Part shown: positions 35,930-46,949 of the stretch, in pieces | How positions within the stretch are numbered: position 1 is the first letter of the stretch | Layout: every line of letters starts with the position of its first letter | Origin: Flammula alnicola | Lineage: Eukaryota; Basidiomycota; Agaricomycetes; Agaricales; Strophariaceae | NCBI GenBank assembly: GCA_015499995.1 | Contig: JADNRV010000029.1 | Location: forward strand, 340,648 to 404,647 | Direction: 5' to 3' | Length of the DNA: 64,000 bases | Position numbers and translations under genes: made by a program | The notes under the pieces: model-generated | Seen by the model: only the letters and a program-made list of their open reading frames with translations | Told to the model about the DNA's origin: nothing | Database searches by the model: none

Positions 35930-36972
35930 TCTTTTCTCGCTTCCGCTACTATGGATGTAGGGAATGGCTGGGACTACCCTCGAGCCATGCTTGCATTCCT
36001 GAATTCCCGTCCAGACGGAACCAACTTTTACGAACGAAACTTGGTGGCAGTGGGCCACAGTAGTGGGGGAAGCACCGTGTCAGTACCTCAAAAAAACAAC
36101 AATTAGCCTCATTGCGCATATCACTGAAAACAGTTCGCAGTGTCCTACTGCACGAGGTTGCAGCCCACCCTCTTTTCTTCGTTCATCCGGCTAGATCTAG
36201 CCATCGCCCGACTTGAAGATGCAACGGCAAGATGCCACATGGAACGCATTATCACACAACATACATGGACAAGGCAGGATACATGGCGGGACAGGAAAAC
36301 TGCCCGCAAAGCACTAGAGGCTCAGGAGGGTTCATGATGTTGGCATCCACGAGTAATCGACGCATACGTGGTACGTGTATATTACATTCATTGACCCTGG
36401 AATTACTTTATACTTATCCGAATGCCCTCTGGGAAAAGGGACTTCGTGTACACTCGGCAGCTAAACTTCCTGACCCATTTACGTTCAACGGCGTCAGCCT
36501 CGCATGTAGCAGGGCTTACGAACCTGTGTGTATCTATTCTTGAACCGCTTCTTTGTTTCATCAGACTAACACATACATGATACACTGAAGGCCATGACAC
36601 GGACAGTCGAACCATACCAACACCCTCAAGTCGCTATCAGGAGCGAAAAGCAGGTCCATATGCGATTAATTCAAGTAAGAAGTTGGATTCTCATTGTCTT
36701 CTCTCTCTCCTCTCCTGACGACCTTGTCCTGGCATATGCACAGCGTCAAGTCAATCTCAGACTCGTTATTGCTCCTGGAGCCTGTGTTCGGTCGTAAAGC
36801 TGACAGTGTCCAAACACTGGAGAGAGGTGGCCACATGGACCATGGTACGCACTTCTCTCTGGCTTAACATTAACACGTCGTACCTTATACGTGTTTTTAG
36901 TTCATGCAAACAGAGCCAGAGGCGGCTGCTCGCGCTGTACATAACGCTCTCCGCGCCATAGTGGGAAAGGTG
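35930..36972 (+). pseudogene. Alpha/beta-hydrolase relic
   Basis: Pieces match a fungal alpha/beta-hydrolase in order: MDVGNGWDYPRAMLAFLNS then NLVAVGHSSGGS (nucleophile elbow G-H-S-x-G) near 36,050, TLFSSFIRLDLAIAR near 36,170, TWTRQDTWRDRKTARKAL near 36,265-36,320, GVSLACSRAYE near 36,500, and a final ERGGHMDHG..EPEAAARAVHNALR near 36,820-36,955 carrying the likely catalytic histidine region. Intervening stops and frameshifts, and the lack of an N-terminal core, indicate a pseudogene. Confidence 0.6.
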
Positions 36973-37841
36973 GAAGCCGGTATTTTATTTAATGCGGAGA
37001 AGTCGCCGATGCTCATTAACTGATTCAGAAGGAACTGGACTCTGATTATGAGACTCTGGAGACTCGACGCGTGGTTCCTCTGCGAGCCCATTTGTAATTT
37101 TGTATCAGTACCGCTCCAAAGAACTGTACGGAAGGAGGCCCTAGAATGTTGTAACTATAGATGTATACCTTTTGAGTAATCCATTTCTCCACCTGTAGAT
37201 TGTATTTTATATTTCTATGTGTGTAGCAACTGGCTGTCTGTCGCCGTTGATTTGGTATCGCATTGTTGTAGTGTCAATGATGTACTTTTTTTCCCCGCAC
37301 TAGAAGACTTACACCGACCATCAGTCTCCAAACTTCTCTGGAACGGCGGTATTGGCAGAACGCGTGCCGCAGCGAATCTAGTTTCTTACCATGGCAATGA
37401 AAAATAGATACCACAGGCGCAATTTCAGCTGGCGCCGCGGCACCTCAACAATGGGTCGACCTGTCGACCCAATCCTATGGTTGGACCAAGATTGGAACAT
37501 AGGGTAATGTCGGGACCTCAAGCCAGCACCCGAGCCCATCATAGCTGAGAAATGCGAGGTCTGGAAGGAAACCGGACAATGGTGCGCGCCGGAGAAGTTT
37601 CCTAGAAATGGTCTTCCATAGCTAATCGACCCAGAGGCTTGGCCAGAAGGCTATTGTTCAAATCCAACAACATCGATGTTGAGGGGGTTTCATGGCCGAG
37701 AAACACAAAGAATTAGGAATATAGCTGGTTTGGTTGAGCGAACAATGGGACCATGCGAGATGGCGGCAGCAACGAAGCTAATATGCATGCCATTAAAGCG
37801 AGCATGAAAGATACAAGTGACGACGCTACCGCTCTTTACGT
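36973..37841. other. Gene-free interval
   Basis: No gene or clear repeat was recognised. Confidence 0.4.
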
Positions 37842-39100
37842 TCACAACAGCTTAACGGGAATTGTCCACATCTTCTTCGACCTCTGGGTCTCGGGCACCA
37901 AATAACCTTCTATGCTCGAAATCAAACGGAGGCGTCGGGAAGGATCGATGTCGGCGCTCTTCGAACTTGTCGACGATGAACGTTGATGAGTGGATTGCTT
38001 TCTCGGCGATGTTGGCTTGGAAGAGGAAGAAGAAGGTGCAGGTGCACCGAGGACTTGGACGATCTCCTGCGTCTCGACACTGTGTCTCGATTGTGTCGTT
38101 CGGAAGCAAGGATGTGATATATGGACAGTCAAGACCTGAAACAGATCGTCAGCAAACAGATGATCGGTAGGAAAACGAGAAATGACGAACATATAGCCTC
38201 GCGGTGGCTTGGCCACTGGAGAGTGCCTCTTACAGGATCTCCGTCTCCTGTTATGAACAGTCCCAACGTACTCGCTCCCGTCCATGAGAGGATCAAAAAC
38301 TCGTTTTGGCTGATCACGGTGATCGATGGCTTGACCATGAACGGCATTGAGTCAAATGCTTGAGACAGAGGAATGACTTGGAAGAGCGAGGACGCTTCGA
38401 GGTCGAGTATGCTGTAATATAGCTTAATACATAGCGACGTCCATCACGCAAGTGTGATTGTGGGACTTCCTTGTGGAAGGGGTATCTCCTGCATAAATTG
38501 TTAGAGTATGACCCTATGAGGTGCTTTGGAACAGACCTTCTGATATACAAGACGATCCTTCATCGTATACAGGGCGATGGAACTCCGCTTAACCACACAA
38601 AACTCGACAGGTTCGACTGGAAGGGGGATCTCGGATGCAGAGAGCTGAGGCGTGAGACGCTTTAGGTGCTGGTCATCCACGGTAAACGTTACAACATGTC
38701 GAATGGGTTTGATAGGGAATGGATCGAGCGATGAAATTGTGTAAAAGTGGATTTGATGGTCTGGGAGGCCACAGTGAGAAAACGGACAAGGTTGCATTCA
38801 GGAAGGAGGTAATGTACAGAAGTACCGGAGAGCACCAGCGCCCGAGAAAGACTGGGTATGAGAACGATTTCGTCCATTGGTTTATCGCCTGGGATTGTCT
38901 GCGTCGAGATAACAGTGTATGATTCAAGCTGAACGAAGTTGTTATGAGTGATGTCGGTTACAAGTTCGAAGAGTCAGATATCACACCTTGTTGGGGTCAT
39001 CAGCTTGCAACGCAAAGCATATGAGTTCTCCGTTGGAACACCCAGCATAAATTTCAGGTCCTGTTACAGATATTCCTTCAGCCCCTCGTAACAACTGAAA
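37842..39100 (-). pseudogene. CNH-domain (Vps39/TGFBRAP-like) gene relic
   Basis: The exons on the minus strand give a beta-propeller typical of citron-homology (CNH) domains of Vps39/Vam6/TGFBRAP1-type tethering proteins: GPEIYAGCSNGELICFALQA (about 39,060), VISTQTIPGDKPMDEIVLIP, HFYTISSLDPFPIKPIRHVV, FCVVKRSSIALYTMKDRLVY, EIPLPQGSPTITLA, SQNEFLILSWTGASTLGLFI, GDPVRGTLQWPSHREAI, then a serine-rich stretch. GT..AG introns fit. Frameshifts are needed near 38,430 and 38,080, and the long C-terminal clathrin-repeat half is absent. Intact relatives act in HOPS/CORVET-type vesicle tethering. Confidence 0.65.
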
Positions 39101-39719
39101 CGATATGGTACCAACCTAACGCTTGAGCACACCGAACCTGAACTTTCCCAGATGGACTTGAAGCATAACTCTCGTAGACTGATATAGTTTAGGATCTGAT
39201 AGCACGATAAGAGAAGAATATGCTCACCATATGGTTCAATGACATCAGGAATCAAGCGCTACAGTTGAAAAGACTGAGGCACGTCGACCGGGTTTTGAGG
39301 CGTGTACGTCATGAATGAGTATTTAACCGCAAAAAAGAATGCTATAGGTTTCGATACGTGGCATTTGTTTTCAAGTGGTCCCAGAAGCCAGAGAAAGCAG
39401 CAGAGTTGAGTTGCGGTGAAGGTTCGTGAATGTGCTGTAGTGGATCCCTACTAAGTAGTCACTGCGGACCTTGAAATATCCACTTGAAGTTGAACCACAC
39501 AAACCCAACACAAACCTTCATTGCACCCTAGTCATGCAACAGTGAAAGCGATATGCACGGTCAGTGGCGTAGCTCGCACTCTTTCTTCTTGTCGTACATT
39601 GCCTCTAGACCTCTCTAGATCGTAACTTCAAATTCCGTCACTTAGAGCCTTCGTAGGATTTCTTCCTTGTTAAAGTTGGCACACCTCGATATCAGACACA
39701 AAACATTCGATTTCTCGTG

Positions 39720-40690
39720 GTCGTGAAACTTTCGTACGTTTTCTCCTTCCATATCTCGTTATCGTCGCTCATATTCTTTTCGAAATTTCTTTCTTTCTTT
39801 CAGTAGTCCACATGACGAAGAGGAATTGGCAACATCCGCCAGGCCTCTCTGCCCCGCGACGCCCGGCCCAGCTCCGGCCCAGACGATTTCTCCATCATCC
39901 GTCGCAGAGAACTCGTGGCCAATGCCAACTACATAGGTATGTCATTGCTGCGCTTTAGATCTTCCCGTATTTTTTCTTGATCACTTATCTATCTTTGGTT
40001 ATTCCTCCTCTGAGGTTTTCTCAACCGGACCCAACCTGAGGTCGATGCAGCTGAGCAGGAAGTCATCAGGGAGTACGCCGCCTCGCAGGAAAGTTCAATC
40101 GTACATTCGCTTCCGCCTTCGTTCCAGGATTTCACCTGACATTATTCATTCCTTCGTAGCACTCAAGCGGCGGTGGCGGGATCGGCAACATGAACCGCTC
40201 TCGCTCGCGTGATCTCACCTCCACCCCCAAGTTGTCGACTGGCCGTTGTCGACTGGCCGTAGCAGAGCTAGCGATATCATTACCAGGCGGCGCCAGTGTC
40301 GTGGAATCCATGGACGAAGAGGAGCGCAGGCAACATATCCACCACACCACCGGATTGTGCGTCTTTTCTTAATAAATCTCAGGTCCACGTTCTGAACTTC
40401 GTTTTACAGATACAGACACTCCGCCGGTGGTGGCGGCACTGCAAACAGCAGCTCCACTCACGCGCATGCTGTTCAGGATCATTCCCATGACGCGGTAGTC
40501 TCGTGCCAGCCTCTCTTAACGATCCATTTTGGGATAGTGACGGACCCGCCTAATTGGGACAGTTAAGAGAGCTGGTCCGAGACTAATGACGCGGCCGAGT
40601 TCAAGTCGACTGGGCGGGGCGGGGCGGGCAACATCGTACACGAAAGATTTTCTCGCCAGAGGGCGTAATGCTCGTTCGCCGTTACTTCTG
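39720..40690 (+). pseudogene. PAR32/DUF3602-like gene relic, copy 2
   Basis: Same motifs as copy 1, slightly better kept in places (PEVDAAEQEVIREYAASQ near 40,040; GGGGIGNMNRSRSRD near 40,172; SMDEEERRQHIHHTTG near 40,308). It shares the 14-base tandem duplication frameshift with copy 1. In addition it is split near its 3' end by the 90 bp MITE. Confidence 0.55.
40496..40585. mobile_element. 90 bp miniature TIR element
   Basis: The ends TAGTCTCG.. and ..CGAGACTA form imperfect inverted repeats of about 23 bases (left TAGTCTCGTGCCAGC, right complement TAGTCTCGGACCAGC). They are flanked by ATGACGCGG at 40,487-40,495 and 40,586-40,594. Copy 1 of the duplication has the empty site at about 19,575. 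The 9 bp (or 8 bp plus one chance match) duplication leaves the superfamily open: Mutator-like or hAT. Confidence 0.85.
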
Positions 40691-41337
40691 CCCCTTTACC
40701 ATCTCCTTCCTATCCCTCTCTTTTCCCTTTTTATCTATTTCCCTGCTTGTCGCTCGAGCCGTAACTCACTAACCTTGACCACCTCCCTTATTTTATTTTC
40801 TATCTTTACCAAGTTGCCCGTGTAGTACCGATATCTGATCGATTGGATCGGCTCTCCATCTCGTATTCAAATTGGTAGTCGTCTAAGGTGCATTCTCTCT
40901 GCCCCTCAAATCCGTTAGCCTATGAATTCTAGCGTTGAAGACGCTCGCCCGCACATTTCTCCGAATCATTACAGGCATTATTTCGTGAGATATTCATGTC
41001 AAGTCCAGCAAGTATCAGTAAGCATTAACGCGGGGTGATCAAAGACGGCATTCCGGGGATCTCGTCACCGTGCTGTACGTTCTCATTTGTCGCCTTGAGT
41101 TCATTCTCATTACCTCCGAGTACTTGCACCTGTAATATGTAGATCATGGACCGGATTCTTGGAAGCGATATCCAGGAATATTCAAAGGATCAAAGATATC
41201 CGATACTATATTCACAGTGCTACATACATCCTACTGTACCCTAGCCCAATGTATCCTACTTTCCCCAACCATATCCATCGATATCAAAGTCCTACTCTAC
41301 CCTACACTAGTGATTGAAAATAAAAGTTGCCGATAAC
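40691..41337. other. Gene-free spacer in duplication copy 2
   Basis: It lies between the PAR32-like relic and the NLR 3' end, and is partly longer than its counterpart at 19,681-20,003. No gene is seen. Confidence 0.4.
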
Positions 41338-41489
41338 CTAACCCATTCTCTCTATGTCAGTAGCTTCGTCGATGTCCCTTTGCTCACCCATCAGCACATA
41401 ACGCTCTCTTAATGCTGTGGTAAACTTCTTCAAAGACCAAGAGCGGTTGGGATCTTGGACCGTGCAATCGAGGAGTCGTCGATACACTA

Positions 41490-43010
41490 AAATTACTTCA
41501 TCGAGGTCCTGAGGGAGGTGGCTTTTTTCAAACCGAGATTGAAGGGCACCAGCGAGGGCTTTAAGTAGGTTGAAATACTTTGGATGAGATGCTGGCCAAA
41601 GAACAAGAGCCTCTCGATGCAACGAAATTGCTTCGTCAAGGTCGTTTGAAGCGCCCCACTGTTCAAAACGAGTTTGAAGGAAATAGGCGAGGTAATTGAG
41701 TGACACGGAGCGATCTGGATGTGGTGCTGGCCGAAGAACAAGAGCCTCTCGGTGCAATGAAATTGCTTCGTCAAGGTCATTTGAAGCGCCCTGCTGTTCA
41801 AAACGAGTTTGAAGGGCATTGGCGAGGTTATTGAGTGACTGAGAGCGCTCTGGATGAGGTGCTGGCTGAAGAACAAGAGCCTCTCGGTGCAATGAAATTG
41901 CTTCGTCAAGGTCATTTGAAGCGCCCTGCTGTTCAAAATGAGTTCGAAGGGAACAGGCAAGATTATTGAGTGACGAGGAGCGATCTGGATGAGGTGCTGG
42001 CAGAAGAACAAGTGCCTCTTGGTGCAATGAAATCGCTTTGTCGAGGTCGTCTGAAGCACCCCGCTGTTCAAAACGAGTTTGAAGGGCAAGGGCGAGGTTA
42101 TTGAGTGACTTGGAGCGAGCTGGATGAGGTGCTGGCACAAGAACAAGTGCCTCTCGGTGCAATGAAATCGCTTCGTCGAAGTCGTCTGAAGCACCCCGCT
42201 GTTCAAAACGAGTTTGAAGGGCAAGGGCGAGGGTATTGAGTGACGCGGAGCGATCTGGATGAGGTGCTGGCTGAAGACCAAGTGCCTCTCGGTGCAATGA
42301 AATCGCTTCGTCGAGGTCGTTTGAAGCACCCTGCTGTTCAAAACGAATTCGAAGTGCAGTGGCAAGGTTATTGAGTCGGGTGGAGCGATCTGGATGAGAT
42401 GCTGGCCGAAGACCAAGTGCCTCTTGGTGCAATGAAATCGCTTCATCGAGGTCGTTTGAAGCACCCCACTGTTTAAAACGAGTTTGAAGGGCAAGGGCGA
42501 GGTTATTGAGTGACATGGAGTGAGCTGGATGAGGTGCTGGCTGAAGAACAAGTGCCTCTCGGTGCAATGAAATCGCTTCGTCAAGGTCGTTTGAAGCACC
42601 CCGCTGTTCAAAACGAGTTCGAAGTGCAGTGGCGAGGTTATTGAGTGACGCGGAGCGATCTGGATGAGGTGCTGGCAGAAGAACAAGTGCCTCTCGGTGC
42701 AATGAAATCGCTTCGTCGAGGTCGTTTGAAGCACCCCGCTGACCAAAACGAGTTTGAAGGGCAAAGGCGAGGTTATTGAGTGACGTGGAGCGATCTGGAT
42801 GAAGTGCTGGCCGAAGAACAAGTGCCTCTCGGTGCAATGAAATCGCTTCGTCGAGGTTGTTTGAAGCACCCCGCTGACCAAAACGAGTTTGAAGGGCAAG
42901 GGCGAGGTTATTGAGTGACGTGGAGCGATCTGGATGAAGTGCTGGCCGAAGAACAAGTGCCTTTTGGTGCAATAAAATCGCTTCGTCATGGTCGTTTGAA
43001 GCACCTTGGT
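41490..43010 (-). repeat. 135 bp TPR minisatellite of NLR copy 2
   Basis: About 11 tandem coding units of 135 bp, near-identical to one another (period measured between successive GCCTCTCGG blocks, for example 42,148 and 42,283). Confidence 0.85.
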
Positions 43011-44113
43011 CTGCTGACTTTCGTGAAATCAGTTCCAGCGCATGACGGAAGACACCAATTGCCTCATCTAAGTTCTTGTTATACCTGCCGTGCTCATACA
43101 ACCTGTTATAGGCTTCTCCCACTGCTGTCCACATCTCAACATTGATTGGCTGCAGTCGCACGGCAATCTCGAGGCAGTAGAGCTGATATGACAGTGTAGT
43201 AACATCTTCTTCCCCTATAATCATGGCTAACTTGTACAGTAGTGCAGATCTTGGGATATTATCCAGCGAGTCATACCCGTCCTGGAACCTGGCTGCAACA
43301 CAAGGAAGAAACAGTGTAGCCCAGTGCCGCATATCTTCCTCGGATATGTCTATTAGAGCCCTAGTAGCAGATGGCGCTAAAGGCAGACGCGAGCTTCCAT
43401 TTGAGAGGTGCAGAGGCCAAAATTTGACGGCATATGGTTCAACACCACGAAGCTCAGAGTAACCACAGGTCTTCCCTCGGGGCGATTGGAGCAACTCGAA
43501 AAAAATAATCTCGAGGCACCTATTCGCCAGCATCGAGTGTGCATTGGTGCTGCTGATAGCAATAGAGTGCCCGTTATACTCTGTGGAGGTGGATTCAATA
43601 AATTCGAGGAAAGAGACGTGGAATTGTTGTAATGCTGGTGGAATAACATCGCTCTCGAAATCGCCCCGTGTTTGCAAAGCTGCCAGCCGCCGTTGAATCT
43701 CCTCCACCGGCCGGTCAGACATTCCTAAGAGATGTGCAAAATCGCGAATAGGAAGGACTTCCTGAAGGACCATCATAGCTCCAAGGAAGTTTCGAAGCTT
43801 TTCTCGCATATTCGGTTCAGGAAAAAGGGTCGCTATAGCGTCACGATAGAGGCGCTCGAGCTGCTCTCCACTCCGCGTGCCCACCTTCTCTTCAGACGAG
43901 AGAATTTGGTCGAGTATTACATGCGGATATCGCTCATCAGATTCGTGTGATAACAATGACCGAACCGTCGCTGCCCAGATAAGGAGACCATGTGCGTGAG
44001 TTGCCAACCGATTGATGGTTTGTTGGTCAGGTTTCCGCGCTCTCCAATCAATCTTCTCGAAATGATGACTGAAGTAACGCTCAACAATCTCCTGAGAGAC
44101 TGGAGGAAGGGGG

Positions 44114-44525
44114 TAGTGATGGGCACAGGTTCCGATACCCGTGCGGGTTTGCGGGTATGGGTATGGCGGGTGCGGGTGCGGGTGGGCTTTGAGTGACCCT
44201 CAGCCAACCCGCACCCGTGCGCCTGGGTCACGGGTTTTCGGCCGGCACACGGAAAACTCCGAAATATGTGTCAAACAGGTTGAATAATTAGTTATGTAAT
44301 ATAGTTTGCCAAAATTTAATCTAATTCTAATTCAACATTGTTCTGTTGGCATAAGTTCTCACGACACCCCCATCAAACCCGCACGGGTTTCTGTACCCAC
44401 GGGTCACCTGCAAACCCGCACCTGCAAGCACGGGATCCCGTACCCGTGGCCACGGGTGCGGGTTTTGGCGGGTACGGGTGCGGGTCAACAAAAATTCGCC
44501 CGCGGGTTACCCGCGCCCATCACTA
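44114..44525. mobile_element. 412 bp hAT-type MITE
   Basis: Terminal inverted repeats TAGTGATGGGC/GCCCATCACTA fit the hAT consensus TAGNG. The exact 8 bp target duplication GAAGGGGG lies at 44,106-44,113 and 44,526-44,533. The empty site is preserved in NLR copy 1 near 23,200. The interior is dominated by CGGGT/GGGTGCGGGT motifs in both orientations. There is no coding sequence. Confidence 0.93.
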
Positions 44526-46949
44526 GAAGGGGGTATTGTTGAACTGGGATTTTATCGAGAACGCGTTCAATGGAATGACTGGGGCGACTAGTCAGGACAA
44601 ATTTGAAAGGTGACGATGAGGGAATGTGTGCGAGCTCCGCAAGGAATGATTCGTGATTTGTCCATTCCTCCAGACCATCGATTACGATGACAAGCTGATA
44701 GGGATACTTTAATTCATGGACTGGGTCGATAATATATGCCGTGAGATAATCCCTAAGAGGGTTATGAGGGCCATTAAGTTTCCTCGCCGCCTCGGAGATG
44801 TTGGCGATGGCTTGGGGATGCATCTCTCCAAGCTGTTTGGCGATCATCTGAATGACTGTCTCGGGGTGTTCCGTAGTCAGGTTGGTGAGAAATACACCAC
44901 CTGCAAGGCGGTCATCGTCTTTGAGAAGGTGGACGAGTTGCTGACCTACTGTCGATTTGCCTAAACCAGCGGTGCCGTGCATCCAGAGGACAAGTTCGTT
45001 CGGTTTATCTATCCAGCCAGAAATATATCCTAGAACATCGTCGTGGCTTCCACCAAGATATTCATTCCGCACATAGTGTGGATGATTTGGAAGGCTGTTC
45101 AGCACCGCATAGTCTGATTTATTTCTCAGTTCACTTTTGCTGTTCGGTCAGGGGTCTGAGACGCACCAAATTTCCTGCTGAGATTCTTGATGTCCAGCTG
45201 CATATGGACCTGACTCTCGGTCTAATCGGCAGTTAGTACAGCGTTTCAGCATCACGAGGACTTAACCAACCTGAAACAGTTCAATTGCGATATTCAGCCT
45301 TGTTCCAATCCCTTGGAGGGTACCCTTCTGGACATTTTGTTGGAGATAGCGCCAAAACGGATTAAGTCGACTCAATTCGTCGCATTCCACAACAATGCTT
45401 TCGAGTGTCCTATGTAATCCAGCAGTTAATACATTGCGGTGTGCAAATAGGGCCAATAATATCTACCTCGTAAATTTGTTCAGCGCTCGTTTGAGCTCCT
45501 TCGACGGTTCCGTTGTACGTTCAGAACAAATCACGGCACAAGAGATAACAAACTCTCCCGCTGTGGCCGTAATTTGTTTCATATCATTGTAATTTGACCG
45601 AGTTTGCTAATAACCGTACTGTGAATTATGGAAAATGAAAGATATTTCAAGAACGTACTGTGACGGCGTTCAACAGACTCACGACCCCTCCGATTACCGG
45701 TTTGACCCATGGTACTGGTATGACAGCACTGGCTTCCTTTACGACGTCGAGGAAAGTAATACTTGCTCCAATGGTTGCAGTTAGCACCTTCGATAGTCCC
45801 TCTGAGGTTCCGAAGCTGCGATCGCGCGCGAACGGTGGGTGTGAGGACTGGGCGATGTGAGATCGAGTGCGGCATAATCGGAAGCTGGAAACTGACCTTG
45901 ATTTTGGCGATCTCATCATCCACTATGCTCGTCAATGCATCCATGGATTGCGCATCACTCTCGAGTTGCACCGTTTTGATCTTTTCGACCGTCCTAAATG
46001 ACGGATGGAGATGATAAGAACAACACAGATATATCGGATGGAAAATTAAATCCTTACTTAATGAATACAGTTATCGCCTCTGTGGCTTCCGCGCGATGAG
46101 CCTCGGTAGCAGATGCAAGTTGGACGCTGAACCGGGCGCAGGTCTCGAGGACACCGATAAGCTGGGGGATGAATTTGTTAGAGATCGATATGCATAATGT
46201 GTGGATGACATTACTTGATCCTTCTCATCCTTATCGTGGATTATAACAATGAGATGGATGAGCCTCTTGAGCTCGGCATTTTCTTCGAGGACATAGGTCG
46301 CCGAGAGCACGGCAATATCTTTTTCAAACATTTTGCTCTTCACGAAAGCCTTCTGCGGAGCGACAGGAGGCGAGGGTATGTCTGGTGCATTCGGCACCGC
46401 TGGCGCTACATCGTCGTCGGATGACTGTGGCGGTATGGTAGTCACAGGAGGCGGTGTTGCCACTACGTTGTTGGAAGTCTCTGGTTGGGGAGTCTTACGT
46501 CGAACGAAGGCTTTGAACTTATCGAATATAGGAGTCGATGTTGGTTTAGATGCCATTACCGCACAAGTCGATATGGCAGAATAGAAGAGTGTGTGTCGAC
46601 ACAGCCGTTCCGCATGTGTACGGGATGCACAGCCTATGTAAGTATGTTGGTCGCTTTCCCAGGCCAGTGCCTCAGAAGGAAATCCCGGAAATCCCAAATG
46701 GCGAAGCTGCCCCTGGCCAGGGCTTGAATCCAACTTGCGACTCTATCTGCTTGACTTTGACTTGCAGGGACTGAGGGAAAGTTCTAGCTGGCAGTTCATA
46801 TACCAGTAAGCAACGACTTACCGAGTCTAACACTACTTTATCAATGCACTGATTTCCTTCTGTACTCACCAGGACACCAAGCATTGGTCTTGCATCGGTC
46901 ACTCGACGGAGGCAAGACATCTGATTGGAATAACAAACAGCCTTGATGG

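Larger units (their letters stand above)
41338..46554 (-). pseudogene. NACHT-TPR NLR copy 2, split by hAT MITE
   Basis: It has the same exon series and start (MASKPTS at 46,554) as the copy at 20,004-25,234. The NACHT P-loop GTAGLGKST is kept. The coding sequence is interrupted right after ..IPVQQYPL by a 412 bp MITE with an 8 bp target duplication. The insert adds 420 bases, a multiple of three, but it carries stops. About 11 full 45-residue repeats remain, against 14 in copy 1. The C-terminus is longer and cleaner than in copy 1 (ends DIDEATDIERMG). Unless the MITE is spliced out, only fragments can be made. Confidence 0.85.
39568..46949. repeat. Direct segmental duplication, copy 2
   Basis: Second copy of 18,678-25,616 in the same orientation. 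It gained a 90 bp MITE (40,496) and a 412 bp hAT MITE (44,114) and has fewer TPR units. The match ends exactly where the LTR begins (46,950). Confidence 0.9.

Noticed and set aside
41493..43004. Very long open frame (about 500 codons) on the minus strand with a repeating LFFGQHLIQIAPRHSI-type unit, and similar ones at 20,447-21,844
   Set aside because: It is a second frame of the 135 bp TPR minisatellite; because units are near-identical and the period is divisible by three, the wrong frame stays open too. The NLR frame joins seven upstream exons in phase.
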